64,000 nt of DNA from Amoebidium appalachense (lineage: Eukaryota > Ichthyosporea): assembly GCA_963693365.1 (NCBI GenBank), contig CAVNZM010000004.1, positions 1,240,001 to 1,304,000 on the forward strand. The letters run 5' to 3'. Made by a program: the position numbers and the translations under genes. Below, piece after piece: positions 1-10,100 of the stretch. The notes under the pieces were generated by a model. It made no database searches. It saw only the letters and a program-made list of their open reading frames with translations, and was not told the origin of the DNA. Positions within the stretch are counted from its first letter, which is position 1; the number at the start of each line of letters is the position of its first letter.

Positions 1-1039
1 CTTCAGAGGCAACCGTCGTTGTGTGCTTCTTCCGTTTTGGTTTTCTTCCCCGGCTTGCACCTTCAAGTCTTCTCCATTGTCTTCTCGAGTGGGGAAACTT
101 GACTGTGACTTCACGGCACCTACTTCTACATGTGTGAAAGTCTTAACTCAACAGTCACATCAACAAACTTCACGAGAACCCAACTTCCAACCCTTGAGTG
201 GGGATGTCATCTTCACTTAATTCTCAGCAAGACTTAGAAGTTGAGTTTGGTATTTATTTATTAGTTGTTGTAGTTTGTTTCCTTTTCCTTTCTTCATTTC
301 TTTCTTTCTTTTCCGTTTCCGTGTACACGACATCTTAGATCTGTGTACGTATCGACATACTTAGCTCGCGCACACGTATTGTCGTTTGCGTCAAAATCTA
401 TATATGTCATCCAATCATATCTCGTTTGTATTTTCCCAAATATAGTAACTTACATTCCTTTCTCATTTCTTTCCCACGACGTAGCATTGTGCTATGTTCT
501 TCAACTATTAGGAATAATTATATTTAGACGTGTTATGATAAGAACATGTATAAATATATGTTATGAATTAATAGTTACATAAGTGGTTTCATTTTATTAA
601 ATGTTTCCGTGCTTTTATTAGAAGTTTCTTTCATTGGAGGATTGAGTTTTATATTCTAAATGTCGACAGACATTTTATTCGATATATTTTACACTCATAG
701 TTTTCATTCTTTTGATTGGTTTATCGTTTCACATTCCCAAGTATAAAAGGGACCTCATCTTGAAATAAATCATAAGCAGTCGTATTCACTTCCTATGGTT
801 CCAGAAATCGTTCCTCCTCTCCGGTTGTGTTTTTCCCGTGTGTCTTTGTGTTGTGTTTTACATAACACCCATCTGTGCTCTCTGCTTCTCCGTTTACCCA
901 CACAAAATAACAGTAGGCGAGTGTGACATGCGTGCTCAGTGAAAACAAAATCCCTGAGTTTCAAAAGCACCTGTATCAAGTGTGTTTTGGCTTCAGAGGG
1001 GCTGCCCGCCAGAGGATATATTTACATATTAGCGAATAG
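1..1039. other. Leading stretch, no recognised gene
   Basis: I see no convincing coding region here. It holds a 173-bp dispersed repeat (205-377), AT-rich sequence and one TATA-like motif (TATAAAAG at 742-749). The only + strand frame downstream of that motif, starting at ATG 795, is about 43 codons and unremarkable. The open frame of the LINE reverse transcriptase begins right after a stop at 1037-1039. Confidence 0.5.
205..377 (+). repeat. Dispersed repeat, copy 1
   Basis: This segment, from TGTCATCTTCACTT to CTCGCGCACACGT, recurs almost unchanged and in the same orientation at 57740-57913. There it joins the end of segmental copy B directly to the large palindrome. No coding capacity is evident. 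It is useful as a marker of rearrangement breakpoints. Confidence 0.85.
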
Positions 1040-2870
1040 GTATACAAAGGTTTATCAGATCTATCCAAAGTACGTACCCTCATAGACTCTGATAAGTATT
1101 TCTCGGAACTGTTTAAAGATAGGACCCCCGCTCAGAAACCTATTGTGTGGCCTGTAGACCCATCTATCCCCATAGAATCGATCCTCCCCTTTTTCAGTCC
1201 CGATGCCATATGGTCTGTGATATCTAGTTATAGCTCTAGTAAGTCTTGTGGACCTGATGGACTCCCTGCTGGGTTTCTTAAAATCCTTGTTCCCTCCTAC
1301 CCACAAAAGGAAAGTGATCGTGCTATTAAACCTGATCTTACTATCATGTTAAGCTCTCTCTTTTCTTGGTGTGTTAAATGTGGACATGTCCCGTCATCTT
1401 GGTTAGATACCTTAGTGATCCCCATAGTTAAGAAGGACTCTGAGGGCCCCATATCATCCTTTCGCCCCATTACACTAACCCAGGTTGTTCGTAGATTCTT
1501 TGAAGCTTGCTTACTTAGGTTATTTGCACATCACCCTAGGTTTCAATCTATTCTTCACATACACCCATGCCAATCCGCTTTTCGTAAAAACAATTCATGT
1601 TATGTTCAAATAATGGCACTGCACGATTCTATGCAAGTTGGTGCACAATATGTTGGCTTTATTGATTGGAAAACTGCTTACGATTCTGTCTCCCCTGGTC
1701 TCCTATGGGAAAAGCTTGCTGCACGGGGTGTACCACACTGCATTGGTGTTCTGTTAGAAGCACTCTTGTCTCAAACCTATGGTAGAGCTGTGGTTAATGG
1801 GCATCTTTCATATGGTGTTGCTCGTACTAGAGGTCTCTTGCAGGGTTCATTGCTTAGCCCCTTTTTGTTTAACCTATTTATAGATGATTTGGCTGTCAAG
1901 ACTTACGCCGAAAACGATGACCCTATTAATAACTTTCCGCCTGCACTTCTCTATGCTGATGATCTGTCCCTCCTTGCCCGTACCCCTAGACGCCTGCAAA
2001 GATTGTTCGATGTAGTGTCAGAGTGGTGCAAGGCAAACCTTATTATCCTTAACATAGACAAATGTGGTGTTCTTGTACCTGATATAGCTAACAATTTACA
2101 CACATTTACATTATCATCTAAACCTGTACCTATAGTTCCAGAATACAAATATCTTGGTGTTCCGGTTGATTCTGTTGGTGTTATGTTTCCCCATATGGTC
2201 GAAAAGAGGGTAGAGTTGGCTCGTAAGCGGTTAGCTTTCTTCTCGGCTAATATTTTTAAAGACACACCCCTCCATCCTTCTATTAGACTTACATTTATTC
2301 GCACTTTTGTCTTCCCGGCATGTGAATATGGTTTACCCCTTCTCGCCGCTTGGATCAAGAAAGAGAGAACTAGAGCGCTTAAACCCTTGGCAAATTTCCT
2401 TGAAGCAGAAGTTGCCTCCTTTCTATCTAACAACTGTTGTAAACCTGGGCCTGTAACGCTCTCGATATATGGTCTGGTCCCAATAGCTGCTAGAGTATCC
2501 TATCTCGCGCTGAAATTCAATAAGCACATAAGCCGCTTAAAGAAGTATTTGCCCTCCCACCCTCTCTTCTCTATCCGACCTGTCCCCTCCTCACCTCTCC
2601 CCTCTTTCCTCCCCTCTCTCTCCCCTTCTCCCCTGGGCACAAATACAAATAAACCCCGCAATAGTGTGTGTGTGACTTTGGACTGCCACTTACTTGTTAA
2701 ACATGTACACAATCACAAGATAATCACGCAATATAACAAATGGAAAAAGATACCACACGACACTAGACCCGATGAAAGCATACACCTTGAAAAACTAAGC
2801 CTTATGTCTCGTTTTATATATACTGACCGCCTCAACCATATTGCCAAATATGGCACTCGCAAGTGTATAA
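1040..2870 (+). pseudogene. Non-LTR (LINE) reverse transcriptase, truncated at both ends
   Basis: The frame is open from 1040 to 2989, with LINE content up to about 2870. It encodes a retrotransposon reverse transcriptase that would copy element RNA at a nicked target. Visible blocks in order are: SSFRPITLT, QSAFRKNNS, a motif-A-like FIDWKTAYDSV, GLLQGSLLSPFLFNLFIDDL, the catalytic YADD in LLYADDLSLLA, then EYKYLGVPVD and a thumb-like stretch. No upstream ATG exists in frame and no endonuclease domain is present, so the 5' end is missing. The 3' end breaks after the Tyr-Gly-Thr-Arg-Lys-Cys region, where sequence switches to the 3' end of another copy in inverted orientation. This is a dead copy. 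The LINE clade is not resolved. Confidence 0.88.
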
Positions 2871-3064
2871 GGGGTTTACGCTGTTTACTCGAGGCAAAGA
2901 GAACCAGTCTCAGGTATGGGGGGGGGGGTTTGCTCGGAATATCCCCTCAGCGGTATATCATGATCACGTACATAGATGTCGGGTGGTGACTATATATCAG
3001 GGTTTACTTTCTCTACGAGACACCATAAAGACTACAAGGAGAAATCAATTAGTTGGGGTTCCCC

Positions 3065-3106
<42 letters not shown>

Positions 3107-3138
3107 GGGCTCCCCTCGGGACACTCGGTATCAGCTGG

Positions 3139-3201
<63 letters not shown>

Positions 3202-3990
3202 GTGTGTGTGTGTGCGCGTGCGCTATAATTTTGTAGTGATGTGTTTCTCAAGCCAATCAATACATCTAATAAACAGGTCGTAGTTACGCGTGTTTAGTAT
3301 AAAATCAAGGATGTTGTAATTTACAGGTAGGCTATCTTTCTGGGTGTCTGTTGTGAATGTGACGTGTGTGTGTTGCGGTATTATGTGGTCTATCAAACTA
3401 CATTTGGCGATACATGACCGGTTAAACTGGTGTGTGTGTGTGTTGTTTGGGCATGCAAATGATGCCACCTTATACTTATTAGATCTCCACTGTATAGCAC
3501 GTGTACAGTAAAAGCGTGGTAATTGATCAATAATACCATCAGCTAGAGAAAGACCAGTTCTACAGGAAGGTAATATGTATTTAGGTGTTATACACTTGCG
3601 AGTGCCATATTTGGCAATATGGTTGAGGCGGTCAGTATATATAAAACGAGACATAAGGCTTAGTTTTTCAAGGTGTATGCTTTCATCGGGTCTAGTGTCG
3701 TGTGGTATCTTTTTCCATTTGTTATATTGCGTGATTATCTTGTGATTGTGTACATGTTTAATAAGTAAGTGGCAGTCCAAAGTCACACACACACTATTGC
3801 GGGGTTTATTTGTATTTGTGCCCAGGGGAGAAGGGGAGAGAGAGGGGAGGAAAGAGGGGAGAGGTGAGGAGGGGACAGGTCGGATAGAGAAGAGAGGGTG
3901 GGAGGGCAAATACTTCTTTAAGCGGCTTATGTGCTTATTGAATTTCAGCGCGAGATAGGATACTCTAGCAGCTATTGGGACCAGACCATA
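2871..3990 (-). mobile_element. LINE 3' half, inverted against the preceding copy
   Basis: Read on the minus strand, this is a 5'-truncated LINE. Coding sequence runs from about 3990 to a stop at 3223 and overlaps the C-terminal content of the + copy (2466-2870). A 3' UTR follows with an embedded (CA)n tract (3138-3200) and an internal A-tract (T on +, 3069-3102), and the 3' terminus is CAGCGTAAACCCC at 2871. The + and - pieces therefore form a ~400-bp inverted repeat around a ~720-bp centre. The same 3' terminus ends the copies at 5211 and 25986, each time against different flanking DNA, which defines the element end. Confidence 0.85.
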
Positions 3991-4245
3991 TATATATATA
4001 TTTATTTCTTGGTATATTTTCAAGCCCCGGAGTATTTTGGCCTGGGGTGTATGGTATTTTTCATCCCAAGTCAAAGGAGAATGAGGGGGGGTTCCTATTA
4101 TAGGAAACTTGCGGAGGCTTACCATAAACTGAAATTTTGATGGTATTTTCGAAAAGTTTAGGGTATTTTTTACCGTAAAAACGGGGTTATGGTCGGGCCT
4201 GTACCCCAGACGCCTTTGGGTCGTAATACAACCCCTGCGCCCGCC

Positions 4246-5105
4246 GCCCGGTCTGGTTTATCCTTTGGAATGTTCTAGTTAGGTTTTTCAGGGCGTGTAA
4301 AAACCATACACACATGAAACTTTAGGGAACTTATAAGAGCACACACAGTCACACAGAACCCCGGACATGAGCAAGAAATAACCACTAACCTCCCTACAGG
4401 TACTAATATGTAACGGCTCTCTCAACCTTCACATTTACATACACCGAAACAAACACAAAAACACGCACTGGGCCGTAATTCTTGTTTCCATCGCCGTTGG
4501 TGCACGTGACACATGCAAAATTTTGTGCTGATCGAACTTTTTCACTGAGTCGAAGGTATGACACATACATCGGTGTGAGCTTTTTATGTCGCGTTTTGCC
4601 TCTTTCCCTACGGGTGTCTGCTAGGTACACTGGCTGGCAATGTGAACACTTGAGACTTTTTGTTGAATTCTATTGTTTGTCACATTGAATATCTATATGA
4701 TTTTCACACAGTGTTCAGGTACACGTATCTCAGCGGCAATTGCATGCTACATGTGATAACTCGTGAAGTTTTTATTGCCTCCCGGCTAACGTACTAAGTA
4801 TGCCGCACGGTATGCCGTGCATACTTGTTGAATAAATCCAGCGGCAAATAATAAAATTCTCCACACACGCGCAAGTGCCCCCACAACTCGTACGCACAAC
4901 GCAGTCCACACACCCACATTTGATATGTTTCAATTTATTTTTGGTTTTTATAAAAAATAAAGCTGTTTGTAAGTCTGCTTGGTTGTGTTAGCTGTCGAAG
5001 TTATAGAATACCTCTTGGGCTTTTATCTATCTATGTAAGAAAGGGAATTTGCCTAGCTCAAAATAGCGTACGTTTGACCAATCGGAAATGAGTTGATCCG
5101 CTCAA
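4246..5105 (-). repeat. ~850-bp dispersed repeat, inverted arm 1
   Basis: The reverse complement of this block is found at 33148-33994, and a shorter piece (its 4837-5105 end) occurs again at 32623-32891. Copies differ by scattered substitutions and small indels. It contains a short frame (see 4403-4630) and a GCACGG/CCGTGC hairpin near 4804. It may be a transposable element or a duplicated gene flank. I do not recognise a family. The other full arm lies immediately upstream of gene B. Confidence 0.85.
4403..4630 (-). CDS. Uncertain short ORF inside the dispersed repeat
   Basis: A 75-codon frame on the minus strand starts MYLADTRRERGKTRHKK and contains a CVTC pair followed by NGDGNKNYGPVRV. 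The second arm keeps the same frame at 33619-33810 until the final residues. At least three differences between the arms look synonymous (Lys, Pro and Asn codons) against one Ala/Gln change. This hints at past coding constraint but is far from proof. No family is recognised. It could equally be part of a larger exon, or non-coding. Confidence 0.22.
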   Translation of the reverse strand: MYLADTRRERGKTRHKKLTPMYVSYLRLSEKVRSAQNFACVTCTNGDGNKNYGPVRVFVFVSVYVNVKVERAVTY

Positions 5106-5210
5106 CTCAGGGTTCGACATTTGGGTTTCAAGTCGGGTATTTTCCGAAGTTTTGTGACGTCATCCATTTTGGCCTCGCGAAAGGTGGGGTATTTCCAGGA
5201 TATACGTACT

Positions 5211-5467
5211 TTGGGGTTTACGCTGTTTACTCGAGGCAAAGAGAACCAGTCTCAGGTAGGGGGGGGGGGGTTTGCTCGGAATATCCCCTCAGCGGTATAT
5301 CATGATCACGTACATAGATGTCGGGTGGTGACTATATATCAGGGTTTACTTTCTCTACGAGACACCATAAAGACTACAAGGAGAAATCAATTAGTTGGGG
5401 TTCCCCGTTTTTTATTTTTTTTTATTTTTTTTTTTTTTTATTTTTTTTATTTATTTATTTATTTATT

Positions 5468-5502
<35 letters not shown>

Positions 5503-6230
5503 GGGCTCCCCTCGGGACACTCGGTATCAGCTGGTTGTGTGTGTGTGTGTGTGTGTGTGTGTTTGTGTGTGTGTGTGCGCGTGCGCTATAATTTTGTAGT
5601 GATGTGTTTCTCAAGCCAATCAATACATCTAATAAACAGGTCGTAGTTACGCGTGTTTAGTATAAAATCAAGGATGTTGTAATTTACAGGTAGGCTATCT
5701 TTCTGGGTGTCTGTTGTGAATGTGACGTGTGTGTGTTGCGGTATTATGTGGTCTATCAAACTGCATTTGGCGATACATGACCGGTTAAACTGGTGTGTGT
5801 GTGTGTTGTTTGGGCATGCAAATGATGCCACCTTATACTTATTAGATCTCCACTGTATAGCACGTGTACAGTAAAAGCGTGGTAATTGATCAATAATACC
5901 ATCAGCTAGAGAAAGACCAGTTCTACAGGAAGGTAATATGTATTTAGGTGTTATACACTTGCGAGTGCCATATTTGGCAATATGGTTGAGGCGGTCAGTA
6001 TATATAAAACGAGACATAAGGCTTAGTTTTTCAAGGTGTATGCTTTCATCGGGTCTAGTGTCGTGTGGTATCTTTTTCCATTTGTTATATTGCGTGATTA
6101 TCTTGTGATTGTGTACATGTTTAACAAGTAAGTGGCAGTCCAAAGTCACACACACACTATTGCGGGGTTTATTTGTATTTGTGCCCAGGGGAGAAGGGGA
6201 GAGAGAGGGGAGGAAAGAGGGGAGAGGTGA
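5211..6230 (-). mobile_element. LINE copy 2, 5'-truncated, no RT domain
   Basis: This is a second 3' fragment of the LINE on the minus strand, with the C-terminal coding end at 5586, the (CA)n/(A)n 3' UTR and terminus CAGCGTAAACCCC at 5213. The internal A-tract has become an interrupted T/A tract (5408-5498). At its 5' end, coding sequence breaks at about 6230 and is followed directly by ACAGCGTAAACCCCC (6231-6245). That is the LINE's own 3'-terminal motif in the opposite orientation, so the fragment is bounded by short inverted repeats. Confidence 0.82.
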
Positions 6231-6245
6231 ACAGCGTAAACCCCC

Positions 6246-6710
6246 AAATATATATATACGATAAGCCCAGGGGGTCAATACGAGTAACGCTGTTAGGTGC
6301 TGTATTGGTCTTTTGTAGCAGTGGAATAGGCCAATAGTGTGTCTTGGTGTGTTTTTATACAAAAACGGGTGTTTTTCCAGGTAAAAGATGGCCAGGTGAT
6401 TATTTTGGCACTCCAGAGCGGAATATGAAGCCCTGTTCTGTCAATCGGGGTGCGTAATCGCTAAGGGAGTGTAAAATGAACTGAAATAGTTCCTTAAATT
6501 CAATGATATAGGGGGTCTATACGAGTCGTAATGAGACCAACCCCGCCCATACGATTTGGAAATTCCGACAAGACGATTGTGTTTGAGGTAACTTACCAGG
6601 GTAGCGCAGCCGAAACCGCACAACCCCTGACCGGGCGGCAAAAGGGGGCCGCAGCACATATGAACGCAATGCAACTTCGCATCATGTACACACCGTCGTC
6701 GTTGAACTCA
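6246..6710. other. Spacer upstream of gene A
   Basis: This is unique sequence between the LINE fragment and segmental copy A. It probably includes the distal promoter of gene A, but I see no clear TATA box. Nothing here is shared with the region upstream of gene B. Confidence 0.45.
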
Positions 6711-6790
6711 CGAGTGTGTAGTGCGTCTATTATTCACGTGGTCTGGAATACACTACACACACAAGAAAGCTTGGTTAGTGGTTCGTGAAC

Positions 6791-7142
6791 ATGGGCCGGA
6801 TCCTCTTCAGCGCGGCTGTGCTTGGCGCAGTCAGCGTGCAGGTGCAGGGCCACTTTCTGTTCAAGAAACCAGTTGCACCCAAACCACCCGCAGCAATCGA
6901 GTACGCTGATGCCACCACCTTCCCTGCCCCCAAGGGATACCGCTGCATTGATGACCAGCCTGCCGGCAACCTCATCAAACCATACACAGATCAGCCCTCG
7001 GCAGATGCCTGCCAGACAAGGTGCGGTGAAACGGCCGGCTGTGGATTCTACACCTACTACCCCGGGTCCAAATGGTGCAACACGTACAAAACATGCAGCC
7101 GCCTGTTCACAGAGGGTGTGGATGTCACCGCCTACAAAATGT
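6791..7142 (+). CDS. Gene A exon 1: signal peptide + PAN1 module
   Basis: 352 nt ending in phase 1 before GTAAGT (7143). It encodes the signal peptide, a short basic/Pro linker (HFLFKKPVAPKPP) and the first PAN type-1 module with Cys at GYRCIDD, DACQTRC, AGC, SKWC and KTC. It differs from gene B exon 1 mainly in the linker (His/Leu, Val-Ala-Pro versus Ala-Ala-Ala) and at Gly/Arg before ETAGC. Confidence 0.85.
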
Positions 7143-10100
7143 GTAAGTACTTTTCCTGACTCCCAGTGATCTAGGCTACAGTAAACTGCCCTAAACGCAG
7201 CGGTACATGTGCGTATATTGTCTGGCTCGCACAACCAACTTGTAAGTCTCGAAGGATCAATGTGGTTGCGTTTTTAGTCATAAACTCATGCAATCGTTTT
7301 GCTCTAAATTATGAGGTATAAAGATAACTTGAATTATTCTTACCTACTTTGCCATGAATACTAATGCAGTTTTAAATTATTCTTACCTACTTTGCCTACC
7401 ATGAATACTAATGCAGTTTTATATGTGGACAAAAGTTCAATTAAAAGACCAAGAGTGTCCTGACTAATATTTCCACCCTAATTTTTCACCACCCTAATTT
7501 TTCACAGAATCACGAGTTGTGTAGTCTGGTATTGGTCGTTGTGGGATAACTGCCACTTCCCGATGATACATACAGCCAAAATATTTGGCTGCAGGAGGCC
7601 TGACTGCCGCAAGCTTCAAGCCGGCCACCAATACCATAACAATGAGACATGGGGTGACTTCATACTGTCGAAAGCATTTTTAACCAACCAACCCCCCGAC
7701 CACCCCCAGCAGCCAACCCACCCGCAGCAATCAACTTCGTCGATGCCACCACCTTCCCTGCCGCCAAGGGATACCGCTGCATTGATGACCAGCCTGCCGG
7801 CAACCTCATCAAACCATACACAGATCAGCCCTCGGCAGATGCCTGCCAGACAAGGTGCCGTGAAACGGCCGGCTGTGGATTCTACACCTACTACCCCGGG
7901 TCCAAATGGTGCAACACGTACAAAACATGCAGCCGCCTGTTCACAGAGGGTGTGGATGTCACCGCCTACAAAATGTGTAAGTACTTTTCCTGACTCCCAG
8001 TGATCTAGGCTACAGTAAACTGCCCTAAACGGTTGGCGCGTTAAATCGGCCCAGTGATCTAGGGTACTGTAAACTGCCCTAAACGGCTGGCGCGTTAAAT
8101 CGGCTCTATGTTGTCGGCTAGGCATAGCAGGAACACTTGGCACTTCGTTCGATATAATATTCCTAAATTCGAAATCAGATGGGCATCTCCTTTCGTCCTC
8201 TTGTCCTGGAAGTGCATATCATACATCGTACACGATACCAACACCATATCCCGGTGTTCAGCTTGTCAACATCCCCCCCCCCCCCCCCCCTCCCCTCCTC
8301 CCCCTCCCCCTCCCCTCAAACACAAACACGCTGTGAAGTCTTGTCACGAGTTGTGCACGTGTAGTCTGGTATTGGTCGTTGTGGGATAACTGCCACTTCC
8401 CGATGATACATACAGCCAAAATATTTGGCTGCAGGAGGCCTGACTGCCGCAAGCTTCAAGCCGGCCACCAATACCATAACAATGAGACATGGGGTGACTT
8501 CATACTGTCGAAAGCATTTTTAACCAACCAACCCCCCGACCACCCCCAGCAGCCAACCCACCCGCAGCAATCAACTTCGTCGATGCCACCACCTTCCCTG
8601 CCGCCAAGGGATACCGCTGCATTGATGACCAGCCTGCCGGCAACCTCATCAAACCATACACAGATCAGCCCTCGGCAGATGCCTGCCAGACAAGGTGCCG
8701 TGAAACGGCCGGCTGTGGATTCTACACCTACTACCCCGGGTCCAAATGGTGCAACACGTACAAAACATGCAGCCGCCTGTTCACAGAGGGTGTGGATGTC
8801 ACCGCCTACAAAATGTGTAAGTACTTTTCCTGACTCCCAGTGATCTAGGCTACAGTAAACTGCCCTAAACGGTTGGCGCGTTAAATCGACCCAGTGATCT
8901 AGGCTACTGTAAACTGCCCTAAACGGCTGGCGCGTTAAATCGGCTCTATGTTGTCGGCTAGGCATAGCAGGAACACTTGGCACTTCGTTCGATATAATAT
9001 TCCTAAATTCGAAATCAGATGGGCATCTCCTTTCGTCCTCTTGTCCTGTAAGTGCATATCATACATCGTACACGATACCAACACCATATCCCGGTGTTCA
9101 GCTTGTCAACATCCCCCCCCCCCCCCTCCCCCTCCTCCCCCTCCCCCTCCCCTCAAACACAAACACCCTGTGAAGTCTTATCACGAGTTGTGTAGTCTGG
9201 TATTGGTCGTTGTGGGATAACTGCCACTTCCCGATGATACATACAGCCAAAATATTTGGCTGCAGGAGGGCCTGACTGCCGCAAGCTTCAAGCCGGCCAC
9301 CAATACCATGACAATGAGACATGGGGTGACTTCATACTGTCGAAAGCATTTTTAACCAACCAACCCCCCCACCACCCCCAGCAGCCAACCCACCCGCAGC
9401 AATCAACTTCGTTGATGCCACCACCTTCCCTGCCCCCAAGGGATACCGCTGCATTGATGACCAGCCTGCCGGCAACCTCATCAAACCATACACAGATCAG
9501 CCCTCGGCAGATGCCTGCCAGACAAGGTGCCGTGAAACGGCCGGCTGTGGATTCTACACCTACTACCCCGGGTCCAAATGGTGCAACACGTACAAAACAT
9601 GCAGCCGCCTGTTCACAGAGGGTGTGGATGTCACCGCCTACAAAATGCGTAAGTACTCTTCCTGACTCCCAGTGATCTAGGCTACAGTAAACTGCCCTAA
9701 ACGGCTGGCGCGTTAAATCGGCTCTATGTTGCCGGCTAGGCATAGCAGGAACAGTTGGCACTTCGTTCGATATAATATTCCTAAATTCGAAATCAGATGG
9801 GCATCTCCTTTCGTCCTCTTGTCCTGGAAGTGCATATCATACATCGTACACGATACCAACACCATATCCCGGTGTTCAGCTTGTCAACCCCCCCTCCCCC
9901 TCCCCTCCTTCCCCTCCCCTCAAACACAAACACAAACACGCTGTGAAGTCTTGTCACGAGTTGTGTAGTCTGGTATTGGTCGTTGTGGGATAACCGCCAC
10001 TTCCCGATGATATATGCAGCCAAAAGTTTTGGCTACATGTATACAAAATGCGTAAGCACTTTTCCTGACTCCCAGTAATCTAGGCTACAGCAAACTGCTT

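Larger units (their letters stand above)
7509..9960 (+). repeat. Tandem PAN1 cassettes, ~840-bp period
   Basis: The block from CACGAGTTGTGTAGTCTGG through a PAN1 exon to a poly-C tract is repeated three times, with exon starts at 7713, 8553 and 9385 (spacings 840 and 832 bp). Introns and exons are almost equally conserved. Each unit also carries the small palindrome CAGCCAAA-ATA-TTTGGCTG and a duplicated GGCGCGTTAAATCGG motif. One further decayed unit follows at 10031. Confidence 0.9.

Noticed and set aside
1040-3990. Twin-priming inversion to explain the opposed LINE pieces
   Set aside because: In twin priming the inverted 5' part lies upstream of the 3' part. Here it lies beyond the 3' terminus.
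7539-8003. 154-codon + ORF rich in Pro/Thr/Ser over PAN1 exon 2, repeated at 8379 and 43132
   Set aside because: It is a shadow frame of the PAN1 exon. The frame that keeps the six Cys and matches exon 1 is the real one.
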